Below are positions 34,446-42,907 of a stretch of 64,000 nucleotides of DNA, one piece after another. The notes under the pieces were generated by a model. It was not told the origin of the DNA. It ran no database searches and saw nothing but the letters and a program-made list of their open reading frames with translations. The position numbers and the translations under genes are program-made. Within the stretch, counting starts at the first letter, position 1, and each line of letters starts with the position of its first letter. The stretch lies in the NCBI RefSeq assembly GCF_002222595.2, contig NZ_CP022413.2, positions 1,814,001-1,878,000 on the forward strand, written 5' to 3'. Origin of the DNA: Blautia hansenii DSM 20583. GTDB lineage: Bacteria; Bacillota; Clostridia; Lachnospirales; Lachnospiraceae.

Positions 34446-34498
34446 ACCAGAAAGGTGACATGTCCTTAGTAGCTACCCTAACTTTTATCCTTTCTGAT
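34446..34498 (-). promoter_or_regulatory. Structured leader element, copy B
   Basis: A 10-bp closing stem ATCAGAAAGG/CCTTTCTGGT (34489-34498 with 34446-34455) encloses TAGCTACT and ACATGT in the same order as copy A. It begins a few bases after the upstream gene's stop and runs into the GGTGAGGG site of the methyltransferase. The 19 bases leading into the stem are identical in both copies. Confidence 0.55.
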
Positions 34499-34501
34499 TA
34501 A

Positions 34502-34708
34502 TTATTTTAAATAAAATTTCTCTTGTTCATTCTTAAATATCAAATAAAAACATCCTAACAGCACAAAGGAAGTCAACATATCTGCAATTCCTGCTGTAAA
34601 TATTCCTGTTTCTAATATTTCGATTCCAGCATACATGCCTACATATATAACGTAGGCAAGCATACTTTTAAATAAGCACATCTTCTTTTCATATTTATTT
34701 AATTTCAT
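34502..34708 (-). CDS. Two-span membrane protein, 68 residues
   Basis: Basic N-terminus (M-K-L-N-K-Y-E-K-K), two hydrophobic segments (about 13-33 and 38-58) and a charged tail. AAGGTGA precedes the ATG. No family recognised. Confidence 0.5.
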   Translation of the reverse strand: MKLNKYEKKMCLFKSMLAYVIYVGMYAGIEILETGIFTAGIADMLTSFVLLGCFYLIFKNEQEKFYLK

Positions 34709-34720
34709 TATTCACCTTCT

Positions 34721-34930
34721 CTATTTACGTTCCAACGCTTCTCCATAAGTGATAAAGACTATCTTTCCTATATCTGAATAATGAAACAGGAAAGCGTGTT
34801 GTTCTTTCTCTTCAATACCAACAAAGTAATCCTCTTCAACAGTTCTCACTGTTAAACGTAGAACTTCGTTAATATCCTGTTTAGGAAGTTTCCTGAGATA
34901 AAAGATTTTATCCTTCTTTTTTAATCGCAT
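34721..34930 (-). CDS. Hypothetical protein, 69 residues
   Basis: Overlaps the nrdJ stop by 10 bases. Basic N-terminus then a mixed alpha/beta chain (V-L-R-L-T-V-R-T-V-E-E-D-Y-F-V-G-I). Not recognised. Confidence 0.5.
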   Translation of the reverse strand: MRLKKKDKIFYLRKLPKQDINEVLRLTVRTVEEDYFVGIEEKEQHAFLFHYSDIGKIVFITYGEALERK

Positions 34931-37212
34931 TTGCTAAATCCACAATTTTTACAGGAATTGCATCCCCCTTCAAACACTAATGGAGAGCCACATTCAGGGC
35001 AAGGAACTATCTGACTCTTGTCAACAGGTTTAATTCCCAATCTTTTTCCACGCTTAATAGTCTCTTTGTTTTTAATCGGTTTTTCATCTACATCTTCAAA
35101 TAACTCTCCTTGTAACTCTTTATACATATTAAGGAGCGCATTTCCAACTGCAACAGGACAACTGCTTCCAATGCTAGTGTCATGCTTTGTAGCTGTTCTT
35201 ACTGCATAAGAAGGACAAGTACCTGAAGACTTTAACTGGTCTACAATGGAGTAAATATCTACTCCTGCTCTTGCAGAAAGTGAAATCAATCTGGAAAGAC
35301 CTGTAAGGCTATTTAGGCATCCACCTTTCGAGCCTTTGCTTAAATATGTTTCAAGTAAATCGCCTGTATCTGGATCAAAAAACGCTTCACAATGCAATGT
35401 TCCACATCCTGTTTGTAATGTGCGTTTCTTTCCAATGCAATTATCATCTGCTTTAATAATCATTCCACGTTGCAATGTAATAGGCACATTGCTGTCTGAG
35501 TTATTTTCTTTTGTTTCTTTTTTCTTATTATCTGTCGTTAAAATACCTGTACGTTTACATCCATCTCTAAAAATAGTGACACCTTTCAATCCCTTTTCCC
35601 ACGCATAAAGGTATAAGTCTTCAGTATCTTTAACAGTAAAATTATTTGGTACATTTACTGTAGAACTAATAGATGCATCAATATGTCTCTGCCAGATAGA
35701 CTGCATATCTATTCTTTCTTTATAATTAAGCGTTTGCGCTGTTACAAAGAAATCTGGTAATTCAGAATCATCTTTTAATCCATATTCATCAATATATTTT
35801 TTAACAATAGGCGTATATACTTTGTAATATTCATCATGCCCATGCAGAGACTCTGTTTTTCTTGTATAGTAATTTGCATAAACAGGCTCAATTCCTCCTG
35901 ATACACCTAACATACTTGACAAGCTTCCTGTAGGAGCAATGGTTAAAAGTTGGGAATTACAAAGTCCTATTTCAGAAATATTTTCACGATATAATTCGTC
36001 AATGTGTTCGGTGAAAAATGGGGACTGTTTTACTGCATCTGGTTTATACTTTGGGTAAGAACCAACTTCAATTGCGATTGAATTTGAAGTCATAATAGCT
36101 TGATATGCCATTGCATGACCAATCATATCGCATAAATCAATTGACTCAGGTGAGCCGTATTTAATTCCTATTTTAATTAATAAGTCTGCTAGTCCAAAAA
36201 TCCCTAAACCTATCTGTCTCCAATCTCTAACTGACTCTCTTTGTTCTTTCAATGGATGCAATGGTAATCCTTCATCTAAAACAATATTTAATGCTCGGAC
36301 AGCAATATCAACTGTCTTTTTGAAATCTGTAAAATTAAAAGTTTTATTTTCTGTTACGAATTCGGATAAATTAATACTTCCAAGCAAACACGAACCTCCG
36401 GCTGGTAAGGGTTCTTCAGCGCATGGATTCGTGCCCGCATAAGAAAATTCTTTATCTGCACTAAGTAAATTCCAATTTTCAATTCTATCCCAGAAAAGCA
36501 TTCCAGGTTCTGCATAATCCCAGTTCATCTCACATAGTTTATGAAATACTGAATATGCGTCAATTTCTTTCCTAATTGTTTCACCAGTTTCTTCTCTGGT
36601 AAAACTTAATACAAAAGGTTTTCTCATTTTTACTGCCAACATAAACTTATCGGTAATTCGTATTGAGATATTTGCTTTTGTCACTTTATCTAAATCAGAC
36701 TTAATTTCAATAAATTCTTCTAAATCAGGATGGTCGCAAGCAATTGAAATCATCAATGCTCCCCTTCTCCCATTCTGACCGATTAAACCAGTAACCAAAC
36801 TATATAAATCCATAAAACTAACTGAACCACTGGTTTCTTTTGCAGTATTTGTTACTCTTGCTCCTTTCGGTGCAAGTTTTGAAATATCCACACCGCAGCC
36901 TCCACCATAACTATAGGTACGTGCTAATTTTTTTGCACAGTCAAAGATTGATTCAATATTATCTTCAGGTGGTTCAACCACATAGCAATTTGAAAGTGTG
37001 ACTTTTTCACCTAATTTGTCTAACCCTCTATTAGATAAAATCCTTCCACCAAACAAAAACTTCTTCTCAAGAATCAACTGTCTTAAATCACTATCTCCAC
37101 CACTAACTCTATCAAGCCATTCATCGAAGCTTTCATTGTTATAACGATATTTTTTATTCCATATATCAATACCTAGTGTATTATCTTTTCCTAACCATTG
37201 TTCTACTGTCAT
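34921..37212 (-). CDS. nrdJ: Adenosylcobalamin-dependent (class II) ribonucleotide reductase
   Basis: Reduces ribonucleotides to deoxyribonucleotides without oxygen, using vitamin B12. 763 residues. Visible: the substrate-region Cys in S-N-C-Y-V-V, the glycine-rich Y-G-G-G-C-G-V-D, the catalytic centre N-P-C-A-E-E-P-L-P-A-G-G-S-C, P-T-G-S-L-S-S, and a C-terminal zinc-ribbon-like C-P-E-C-G...C-N-S-C-K-N-C typical of the NrdJ Cys tail. No class I or III partner gene is nearby. It suits an element replicating in an anaerobe that has or takes up B12. Confidence 0.92.
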   Translation of the reverse strand: MTVEQWLGKDNTLGIDIWNKKYRYNNESFDEWLDRVSGGDSDLRQLILEKKFLFGGRILSNRGLDKLGEKVTLSNCYVVEPPEDNIESIFDCAKKLARTYSYGGGCGVDISKLAPKGARVTNTAKETSGSVSFMDLYSLVTGLIGQNGRRGALMISIACDHPDLEEFIEIKSDLDKVTKANISIRITDKFMLAVKMRKPFVLSFTREETGETIRKEIDAYSVFHKLCEMNWDYAEPGMLFWDRIENWNLLSADKEFSYAGTNPCAEEPLPAGGSCLLGSINLSEFVTENKTFNFTDFKKTVDIAVRALNIVLDEGLPLHPLKEQRESVRDWRQIGLGIFGLADLLIKIGIKYGSPESIDLCDMIGHAMAYQAIMTSNSIAIEVGSYPKYKPDAVKQSPFFTEHIDELYRENISEIGLCNSQLLTIAPTGSLSSMLGVSGGIEPVYANYYTRKTESLHGHDEYYKVYTPIVKKYIDEYGLKDDSELPDFFVTAQTLNYKERIDMQSIWQRHIDASISSTVNVPNNFTVKDTEDLYLYAWEKGLKGVTIFRDGCKRTGILTTDNKKKETKENNSDSNVPITLQRGMIIKADDNCIGKKRTLQTGCGTLHCEAFFDPDTGDLLETYLSKGSKGGCLNSLTGLSRLISLSARAGVDIYSIVDQLKSSGTCPSYAVRTATKHDTSIGSSCPVAVGNALLNMYKELQGELFEDVDEKPIKNKETIKRGKRLGIKPVDKSQIVPCPECGSPLVFEGGCNSCKNCGFSKCD

Positions 37213-37226
37213 TTCTTATCTCCTTT

Positions 37227-39521
37227 TTAAAATACTGGTTTTTCTACTTTTTCTATTGCTTCAACTAAATATGTTTGTTTACTGCTTATGGCATTTTGTC
37301 CCACTGCATATCTCAAAGCATTGGTTTGACATTCTAATTTACAATGCTTACTAGCTCTTGTAATTGCAGTATATATTAGCTCTTTTGTGAGCATAGAATA
37401 TGAACCAAAATCTAACCCAACTAAAACATAAGGATATTGACTGCCCTGTGACTTGTGTACTGTAATTGCATAACTTAACTCCACACTAGAAAGCTGCTTC
37501 GATAATATCAAAATTTTACCTATGTATTGGAAATTCACTACTATCTCATTTCGCTCAAAATTTATTGCCTCAATTATCCCAATACTGCCATTAAAAACTC
37601 CAGTTATATTACTTATCTCTTCATACTCTTTCTGGTCATATTCCCACTGATTGTCGTACAATAAGGCTTTATATGTATTAGCAGTATACATTACTTTATC
37701 TCCCACTCTTAAATTTGCAGAATAGCTCGGAGAATATCTTACAATGATTTCTTCTTCATCATCTCTAGGATTATATAATTCCTGAAATGCTGCATTTAAT
37801 TGATGTATCCCAGACTGACGCTCTCTAATTGGAACAATTACCTGTAAATCTAATATAGAGTCCACTTTATTTATCCATTCTGCAAAATCTCTACATAAAT
37901 TAAAATATGTGTTATTTGCATCGCTGTAACAGTTGTATTCTAAGTCTTGTAAATCACCTTTCGTTAAATGTCCTACAAAGTCTTTATCAATTACCTGTAT
38001 GTTTTTTCTTATTTTTAAACTATCTGTAATAATTGCGGAGGCTTCTGCCTGCCTATGAATTTTAGTCAAGTTTATAGAAGGAATATATTGACTTTCAATT
38101 AAATCATGAGCAATATTTCCGCTACCAATACATTCCAACTGACCTGTATCACCTAGCATGATTAACTTAGAACCGGGCTTAATTGCATCTATCAATCTAT
38201 AGAATAACTTAGAGTCAACCATTGAAATTTCATCACAAATTATAATGTCGTATGGAAGATAATTACCTTCGTAAAAAGCAAACCCTCCATGCTCTTTATC
38301 GCCAAGTGGAAATCCCAGTAATCTGTGAATTGTAAATCCTTCTTCTCCTGTGACTTCAGCTAATCGTGCAGCCGCCCTTCCAGCTAAAGCACATTGAGCA
38401 AATCTCTTTCTCCATAGAACTCTTAATACACCTCTCACAAAAGAAGTTTTTCCTGTTCCACCGCCACCTGTAACGATGAAGACGTTTTCTATTAAAGCAG
38501 TTCTTATACATTCATATTGTTGGTCTGTATATTCCCAGCCTTGTTCTTTTTCAACTTCTGAAATGATTTCTTCCCAACCATCAAAGTTAAATGTATTCTC
38601 TGCCTTTTTTAATTGAATAAGCTTTTGAGCAATTTTCTCTTCTAGCTCAATATTCTTTTTAAATGCTACCTTACTCCTATCTTCATTCCACCATAGAAAT
38701 TTATCTAAATCTTTCATGGCTTCTAAAATAGGTTCGTCAGGAATATCTTCTCCAAGCATAGTAACAATAGCATCCATAAGCTGTTCATTTGCATATACAT
38801 AAGTACAACCTTTCTCAGCCATCTCATATAAATATCTTTTTACAAATGCTGTTACTCTTTCTTTAGAGTATATTCCCATCCCACCTTTTAGAGCTAACTC
38901 GTCACATTTTTTCCAACCAATTCCATGAATGTCAATTAAGGTATATGGATTTTGTTTTACATTCTTAATAATCACATCCGCAGATTTATAGTGCTCATAT
39001 AGCTTTTCTACCATATTTGCTGTAAGGTTGTACTCTTTTAATTCTACAAAAACTCTACTTTTATCAATATTTTCATGGAAACGTTCCAGCCATTTATTTG
39101 CAGTTTTTAGCCCAACACCTTTAACCTTTACTAAGTCAGAAGCCTCTTTATTATAAAGTGCCATATAAGGATTTTCTAAAGCTGCATACATTGCATCAAT
39201 TTGCTTGTCAGTGAATAAAACATGGAGAAATTCTCTTTGTCCTTTTAAGTCTGATACGTCTACGCAAAGATTAGTGTACATACTAATTACTTCATATTGA
39301 TATCCCCATTTAGAGTCTTCTACCAACTTAGCATTGAGTGTGTACTTTACATTAGATTTTAATTCAGGCATAATTCCTTTCACTATCATTTGCCCGTATT
39401 TATCTTTTTGTATTTCATCTGTTGTTTCAACTATGTCAGCACAAATGATGCCAAAATTGTTACTATTGTTGTAATATCGTATTTTTTTTACTTTTATCAA
39501 TGCTGATATTCTATCATTCAT
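37227..39521 (-). CDS. RecD2-like SF1B DNA helicase
   Basis: 764 residues. A beta-rich N-terminal domain (1-85) like YrrC/RecD2, helix-hairpin-helix repeats (about 110-215: V-K-G-V-G-L-K-T-A, I-H-G-I-G-W-K-K), Walker A V-T-G-G-G-G-T-G-K-T-S near residue 355, Walker B I-I-C-D-E-I-S-M-V-D, and the late motif Y-A-I-T-V-H-K-S-Q-G-S. A 5'-3' helicase for replication or repair. Overlaps the polymerase stop by 8 bases. Confidence 0.9.
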   Translation of the reverse strand: MNDRISALIKVKKIRYYNNSNNFGIICADIVETTDEIQKDKYGQMIVKGIMPELKSNVKYTLNAKLVEDSKWGYQYEVISMYTNLCVDVSDLKGQREFLHVLFTDKQIDAMYAALENPYMALYNKEASDLVKVKGVGLKTANKWLERFHENIDKSRVFVELKEYNLTANMVEKLYEHYKSADVIIKNVKQNPYTLIDIHGIGWKKCDELALKGGMGIYSKERVTAFVKRYLYEMAEKGCTYVYANEQLMDAIVTMLGEDIPDEPILEAMKDLDKFLWWNEDRSKVAFKKNIELEEKIAQKLIQLKKAENTFNFDGWEEIISEVEKEQGWEYTDQQYECIRTALIENVFIVTGGGGTGKTSFVRGVLRVLWRKRFAQCALAGRAAARLAEVTGEEGFTIHRLLGFPLGDKEHGGFAFYEGNYLPYDIIICDEISMVDSKLFYRLIDAIKPGSKLIMLGDTGQLECIGSGNIAHDLIESQYIPSINLTKIHRQAEASAIITDSLKIRKNIQVIDKDFVGHLTKGDLQDLEYNCYSDANNTYFNLCRDFAEWINKVDSILDLQVIVPIRERQSGIHQLNAAFQELYNPRDDEEEIIVRYSPSYSANLRVGDKVMYTANTYKALLYDNQWEYDQKEYEEISNITGVFNGSIGIIEAINFERNEIVVNFQYIGKILILSKQLSSVELSYAITVHKSQGSQYPYVLVGLDFGSYSMLTKELIYTAITRASKHCKLECQTNALRYAVGQNAISSKQTYLVEAIEKVEKPVF

Positions 39522-40985
39522 TTATATTTAACCTTTCAACTGAAGCTAGAATAGAACCATCATCATTTACTTTTTTAATTAACATACAGGAGTGCTTATA
39601 AGCACTATCAGCATATTTATAAGCTCTAAATATATCATTTTGCCTATATCCGCATACGGCTATTTTATTACCTCTTTTGAACCATGATTTTTCCAGTACC
39701 TTTTTATTCCCATTCTCATCTATGCTGCTTATTTGCTGGTCATAATGAACAAACTGTCCTTTGCTAAATTTCACCATAACAACTCCTGTTTTAGTAAGCA
39801 GTGTTACAAGATGTTTGTCTTTGTTTTTATCTAATACTGTACCGGAAATTCTTTTTATCCTGTATTTAGGGAATTTTTTTACTTCAGTTCTCCAAGTGTC
39901 ACCTTCTTTAATTTTTATACGTTTTGTATATGTGTCATATATTTCAGGCTCTTCCGGCATTTCATAAAAATCTTCAATTCCATACATGTTATCTTTCATA
40001 TTTTTCAACTCATGCTCAGTTGTTGCATAAATTGAAAGTGAGTCCATTTCCCATTTAGATAGAGTTCCACTCGCATTTTCTTCCAATGCTTCTTGAACTA
40101 AGTAATAATTGTATTGTTCTAATGTAGTCTCTAAAGTCAACCATTCTTTAAGTGGTGCTATATGGGTTTTGTTCTCTTTTATGAATCTCTTCTCAGATAT
40201 CACATAGAATTCATCAATTACTGCCTCGACACTATCTTCGCTATAATATTGAATAAAAAACCTCATAGAGGTTTCATCCAATTTGAACAATCTATCATGA
40301 TAACCAGCTTTAGGAACTTTCTTTCCATCAATAATGACGTTCTTGTAAAAGAAATAATCATCCAAAACATATTTCTTAAAATTTACATGTCTGATTGCTA
40401 ATTGAAGTTTTTCTGGTATGAAGTTATATTTTTCATTTAAAACAAGTAATTTGTTAAATTGCTGCATGCCCAGCGCATTACATTTGCTTACTAAAAATTC
40501 TGAAATATATTCTTTCATAAGTTCTATTCTGTCTGTGTTACTTATTTCATCAAAAACTCCTGCTTTGATAAGTTGCATCATTTGAGAGTTTTTAACTAAC
40601 TTTGTTTTGATCATTCTTTCATAAAAATCCTGCATATCTCTATAAGGTCTGTTTTCCAATAAAATTCTTACAACGTCATCGCCTATACCGTTAATTGCTT
40701 TTAAGGCATAAATGATACGATTGTTCTCTTCATCTGGATAAAAACCGAAATTGGCTTGATTGATATATGGAAGCGCAATAGGAATATTCCTTTTCTGCAT
40801 ATTAGATATTGCAGTTGCAATTTTTCCATAATCTGTAGATTTGTTTTCTTCAACTTCCTCATCTGCTCCTGCATCAACAATAAGACATGCTGTATTCCAG
40901 TAGATGATGGGATAATGATATGCTAGATTTAATTCCTGAACTCCTATACAGGAGTAAGGAAAAGTATGATTTTTCGAAAATGAAT
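39514..40985 (-). CDS. dnaE: DNA polymerase III alpha (DnaE-type), exon 3
   Basis: Third and last exon: 2 bases of a split codon plus 490 codons including the stop. It resumes with S-F-S-K-N-H-T-F-P-Y-S and L-A-Y-H-Y-P-I-I-Y-W-N-T-A, conserved in C-family polymerases, then a helix-hairpin-helix (I-N-G-I-G-D-D-V-V) and a long C-terminal region. A frame-only reading would begin at the ATG at 40800 and miss about 60 conserved residues before it. Joining 40985 to 41467 restores Q-L-G-Y-S-F-S-K-N-H without a gap. Confidence 0.88.
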
Positions 40986-41466
40986 CATTTGTAGACTATC
41001 TCTTGAGTGAATGTGTTTATTCAAAATCATCTGAAATTATAAGTATTAAATATTAATTTTTGTTATACTTAACATCTGATTCCAATTCTAAAAAATTAGC
41101 CTTATTGTATTCACATTCAGTTTCAAGACATATATTACAATACTTTGTATTTTTCTCAGACATGTTATTACATAATCCTAGAAATTTATAATTAATTTTA
41201 AAATTTGATATTGTGAACGATAAACAATGCGTCATGCTTAATCTCCTTTCTAACTTCAGACCACATTCACCCTATCTCTGCGCTCCCAGATGTGCTAATC
41301 TCACCTGTACCCGTACTCATGCTTTCGCCTTTCCGATAGTCGTTACACCCGATTTAACTTGGCACGGTATTATTTACTGTTTCTACGTAACCTTCACCGT
41401 TAGCACTACTTTTGTAGTACACCGCTTTTGCTTGCGTTCACAGAGTTTTACTTGAGCACTCATTTT
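40986..41466 (-). ncRNA. Group I intron 2 in dnaE (481 bases)
   Basis: The 5' exon end CTTGGGT (41467-41473) pairs with GCTCAAG (41451-41457) inside the intron to form P1 with the diagnostic U.G at the splice site. The intron ends with G at 40986. GACTATC (minus strand, 41335-41341) can pair with GATAGTC (40994-41000) near the 3' end, as P7-like strands do. Splicing keeps the polymerase frame exactly. It contains only a 60-codon ORF. It lacks the GCAGCCAAGC block seen in intron 1, so it is probably of another subgroup. Confidence 0.8.
41053..41235 (-). CDS. Intron 2 small ORF, Cys-containing, 60 residues
   Basis: Strong AAAGGAG site before the ATG. Contains K-Y-C-N-I-C-L-E-T-E-C, a possible metal site. 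It is not a recognisable homing endonuclease. It may be a remnant or a small accessory protein. Confidence 0.4.
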   Translation of the reverse strand: MTHCLSFTISNFKINYKFLGLCNNMSEKNTKYCNICLETECEYNKANFLELESDVKYNKN

Positions 41467-41925
41467 ACCCAAGCTGCTTTCCTACTACTTCATTCCAGAT
41501 GTAGTTCAGCAGATTGTCTGAAGTTCCTATTCCTCTACCTGCTTCAAAAAATGTATGTTTCATTTTTTGCTGTAATTCTTTATCTTTTTTGGCTATACTC
41601 TTACGTAGCTTATTAGACTCAGCTACGCTAAAATTCGCAATATGCTCATCCATAGATAATTCCATTACAATTTCCTGAGTATCACCAACACCATATACAG
41701 GTAGTAAATACGGTTCGATAATCTTAATTTCTACTTCTGTAAGATGGTACTCTTCTCTCATGCACTTATACCATTCAGATATATCGTTTTTATATCTGAT
41801 ATAAGTATCAATAGGCTGTTCCCCATCTGTTACCATGAGTCGCATAATGCTATTTGCTGTAGCCAATTCTACTAAACTGTGAGGTTGAATACGTTTAGCT
41901 GCCTGTAACCCAACCTGTGTATCAA
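41467..41925 (-). CDS. dnaE: DNA polymerase III alpha (DnaE-type), exon 2
   Basis: Middle exon of 459 bases. It begins with the last two bases of a Phe codon and D-T-Q-V-G-L-Q-A-A-K, continuing exon 1's D-L-F-Q to give the C-family signature L-F-Q-F-D-T-x-V-G. It ends N-E-V-V-G-K-Q-L-G plus one base. The middle contains S-N-K-L-R-K-S-I-A-K-K, also conserved in bacterial DnaE. The frame's open extension upstream to 41965 is intron sequence. Confidence 0.88.
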
Positions 41926-42907
41926 CATTTTGTTCATTTGTAGTCGCTACACTACAAACCGTCATCTTTCATGACTGCTTGCGCTCTCACGCAAGTTCAG
42001 ACTATATCTTTTCCAATCTCCATTTCAGACACCAAACACTTGTATCTTACGCCTCACTAATGAGGTCTTACTAGTCGTTGAACCTTCTCAAATAACCAAA
42101 TTTTTGTTCATAAAATATTCTTTTTTGCTTTGCCTCTTCAAGAGTATCGAAATCTTCATCTATAACATTACCATCGAGGTCAATTATTCTCATTCTGTAT
42201 GTTTTTCCACTTCTTTTTTTATTGTAGTGAACACCATTAAAAGGGATTTCTTTATTTTTTTCTGCTGTAGTTTTATTTCTCGCATTGATTTGAGGTGTAA
42301 CAATTCTAAGATTTGACTTTATATTGATTAGAGGATTTCTATTTATGTGGTCAACAACTGTATTTGTATCCGTTTTATTCATGACAAGATTATATAAATA
42401 GATTTTCTCTCCGTGAGTACGAGACATTGGATAACCATTCACATTAAGTTGCCAATAATATTTTTTAACTTTTCCTAAATCTTCTGTGTCAATTAAAATA
42501 TCAATTATCTTGGAATTTTTCTGTTCCCAGTAGTATATATGCGTTTCATTTCCGTCTATTTTATATGGGTTCCATATTTTTTCATCTTGATTATAACTTT
42601 GTTCTACAACAGCTTTTAGAAGTTCACCATATCTTTTTACAGAATAACTTGCTTTATTATCATCGCTAAATTTTACTATTACTCTTGTATCATATTCATA
42701 TATTGCTTTCACATATTCACACCTCCTCGTGTGTATTCTAGTTTTGGTTATTTAAGCTTGGCTGCGGATTGTCTAATTCTGATGCTTTTTACCCTATCTC
42801 CGACATTACTCTTTGCCATGTGTTCTTTGCAGAACACATTTGGTACATCAGACTCTAAAGAGTTTCCCGCAATTAAAAGACTTTTAATTCAGCCTGATAT
42901 TACATCC
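41926..42907 (-). ncRNA. Group I intron 1 in dnaE (982 bases, with HNH gene)
   Basis: Exon end TTCAGT (42908-42913) pairs with GCTGAA (42888-42893), giving P1 with U.G at the splice site. The core blocks ATTGCGGGAAACTC (near 42860-42873), ACAATCCGCAGCCAAGC (near 42755-42772) and AAAGATATAGTCTGAAC (near 41996-42012) are classical group I P4, P6/P7 and P7' sequences of phage introns. The last base is G (41926). A hairpin TGCGTGAGAGCGCA follows P7' as P9. The HNH gene sits in a peripheral loop. Confidence 0.92.
42071..42712 (-). CDS. Intron-encoded HNH homing endonuclease
   Basis: 213 residues. The HNH core is D-H-I-N-R-N-P-L-I-N...N-L-R-I-V-T-P-Q-I-N-A-R-N, and the C-terminal half is an AP2-like segment (G-V-H-Y-N-K-K-R-S-G-K-T-Y-R-M-R-I). 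It probably cuts intronless dnaE alleles at the insertion site and so spreads intron 1. Its ribosome binding site GAGGAG lies in the loop of a 5-bp hairpin (42718-42733), a likely control of translation from the unspliced or spliced RNA. Confidence 0.88.
   Translation of the reverse strand: MKAIYEYDTRVIVKFSDDNKASYSVKRYGELLKAVVEQSYNQDEKIWNPYKIDGNETHIYYWEQKNSKIIDILIDTEDLGKVKKYYWQLNVNGYPMSRTHGEKIYLYNLVMNKTDTNTVVDHINRNPLINIKSNLRIVTPQINARNKTTAEKNKEIPFNGVHYNKKRSGKTYRMRIIDLDGNVIDEDFDTLEEAKQKRIFYEQKFGYLRRFND

Noticed and set aside
41213..41616. Plus-strand frames across the dnaE introns and exons
   Set aside because: They are open only by chance opposite minus-strand sequence, lack ribosome binding sites and resemble nothing.
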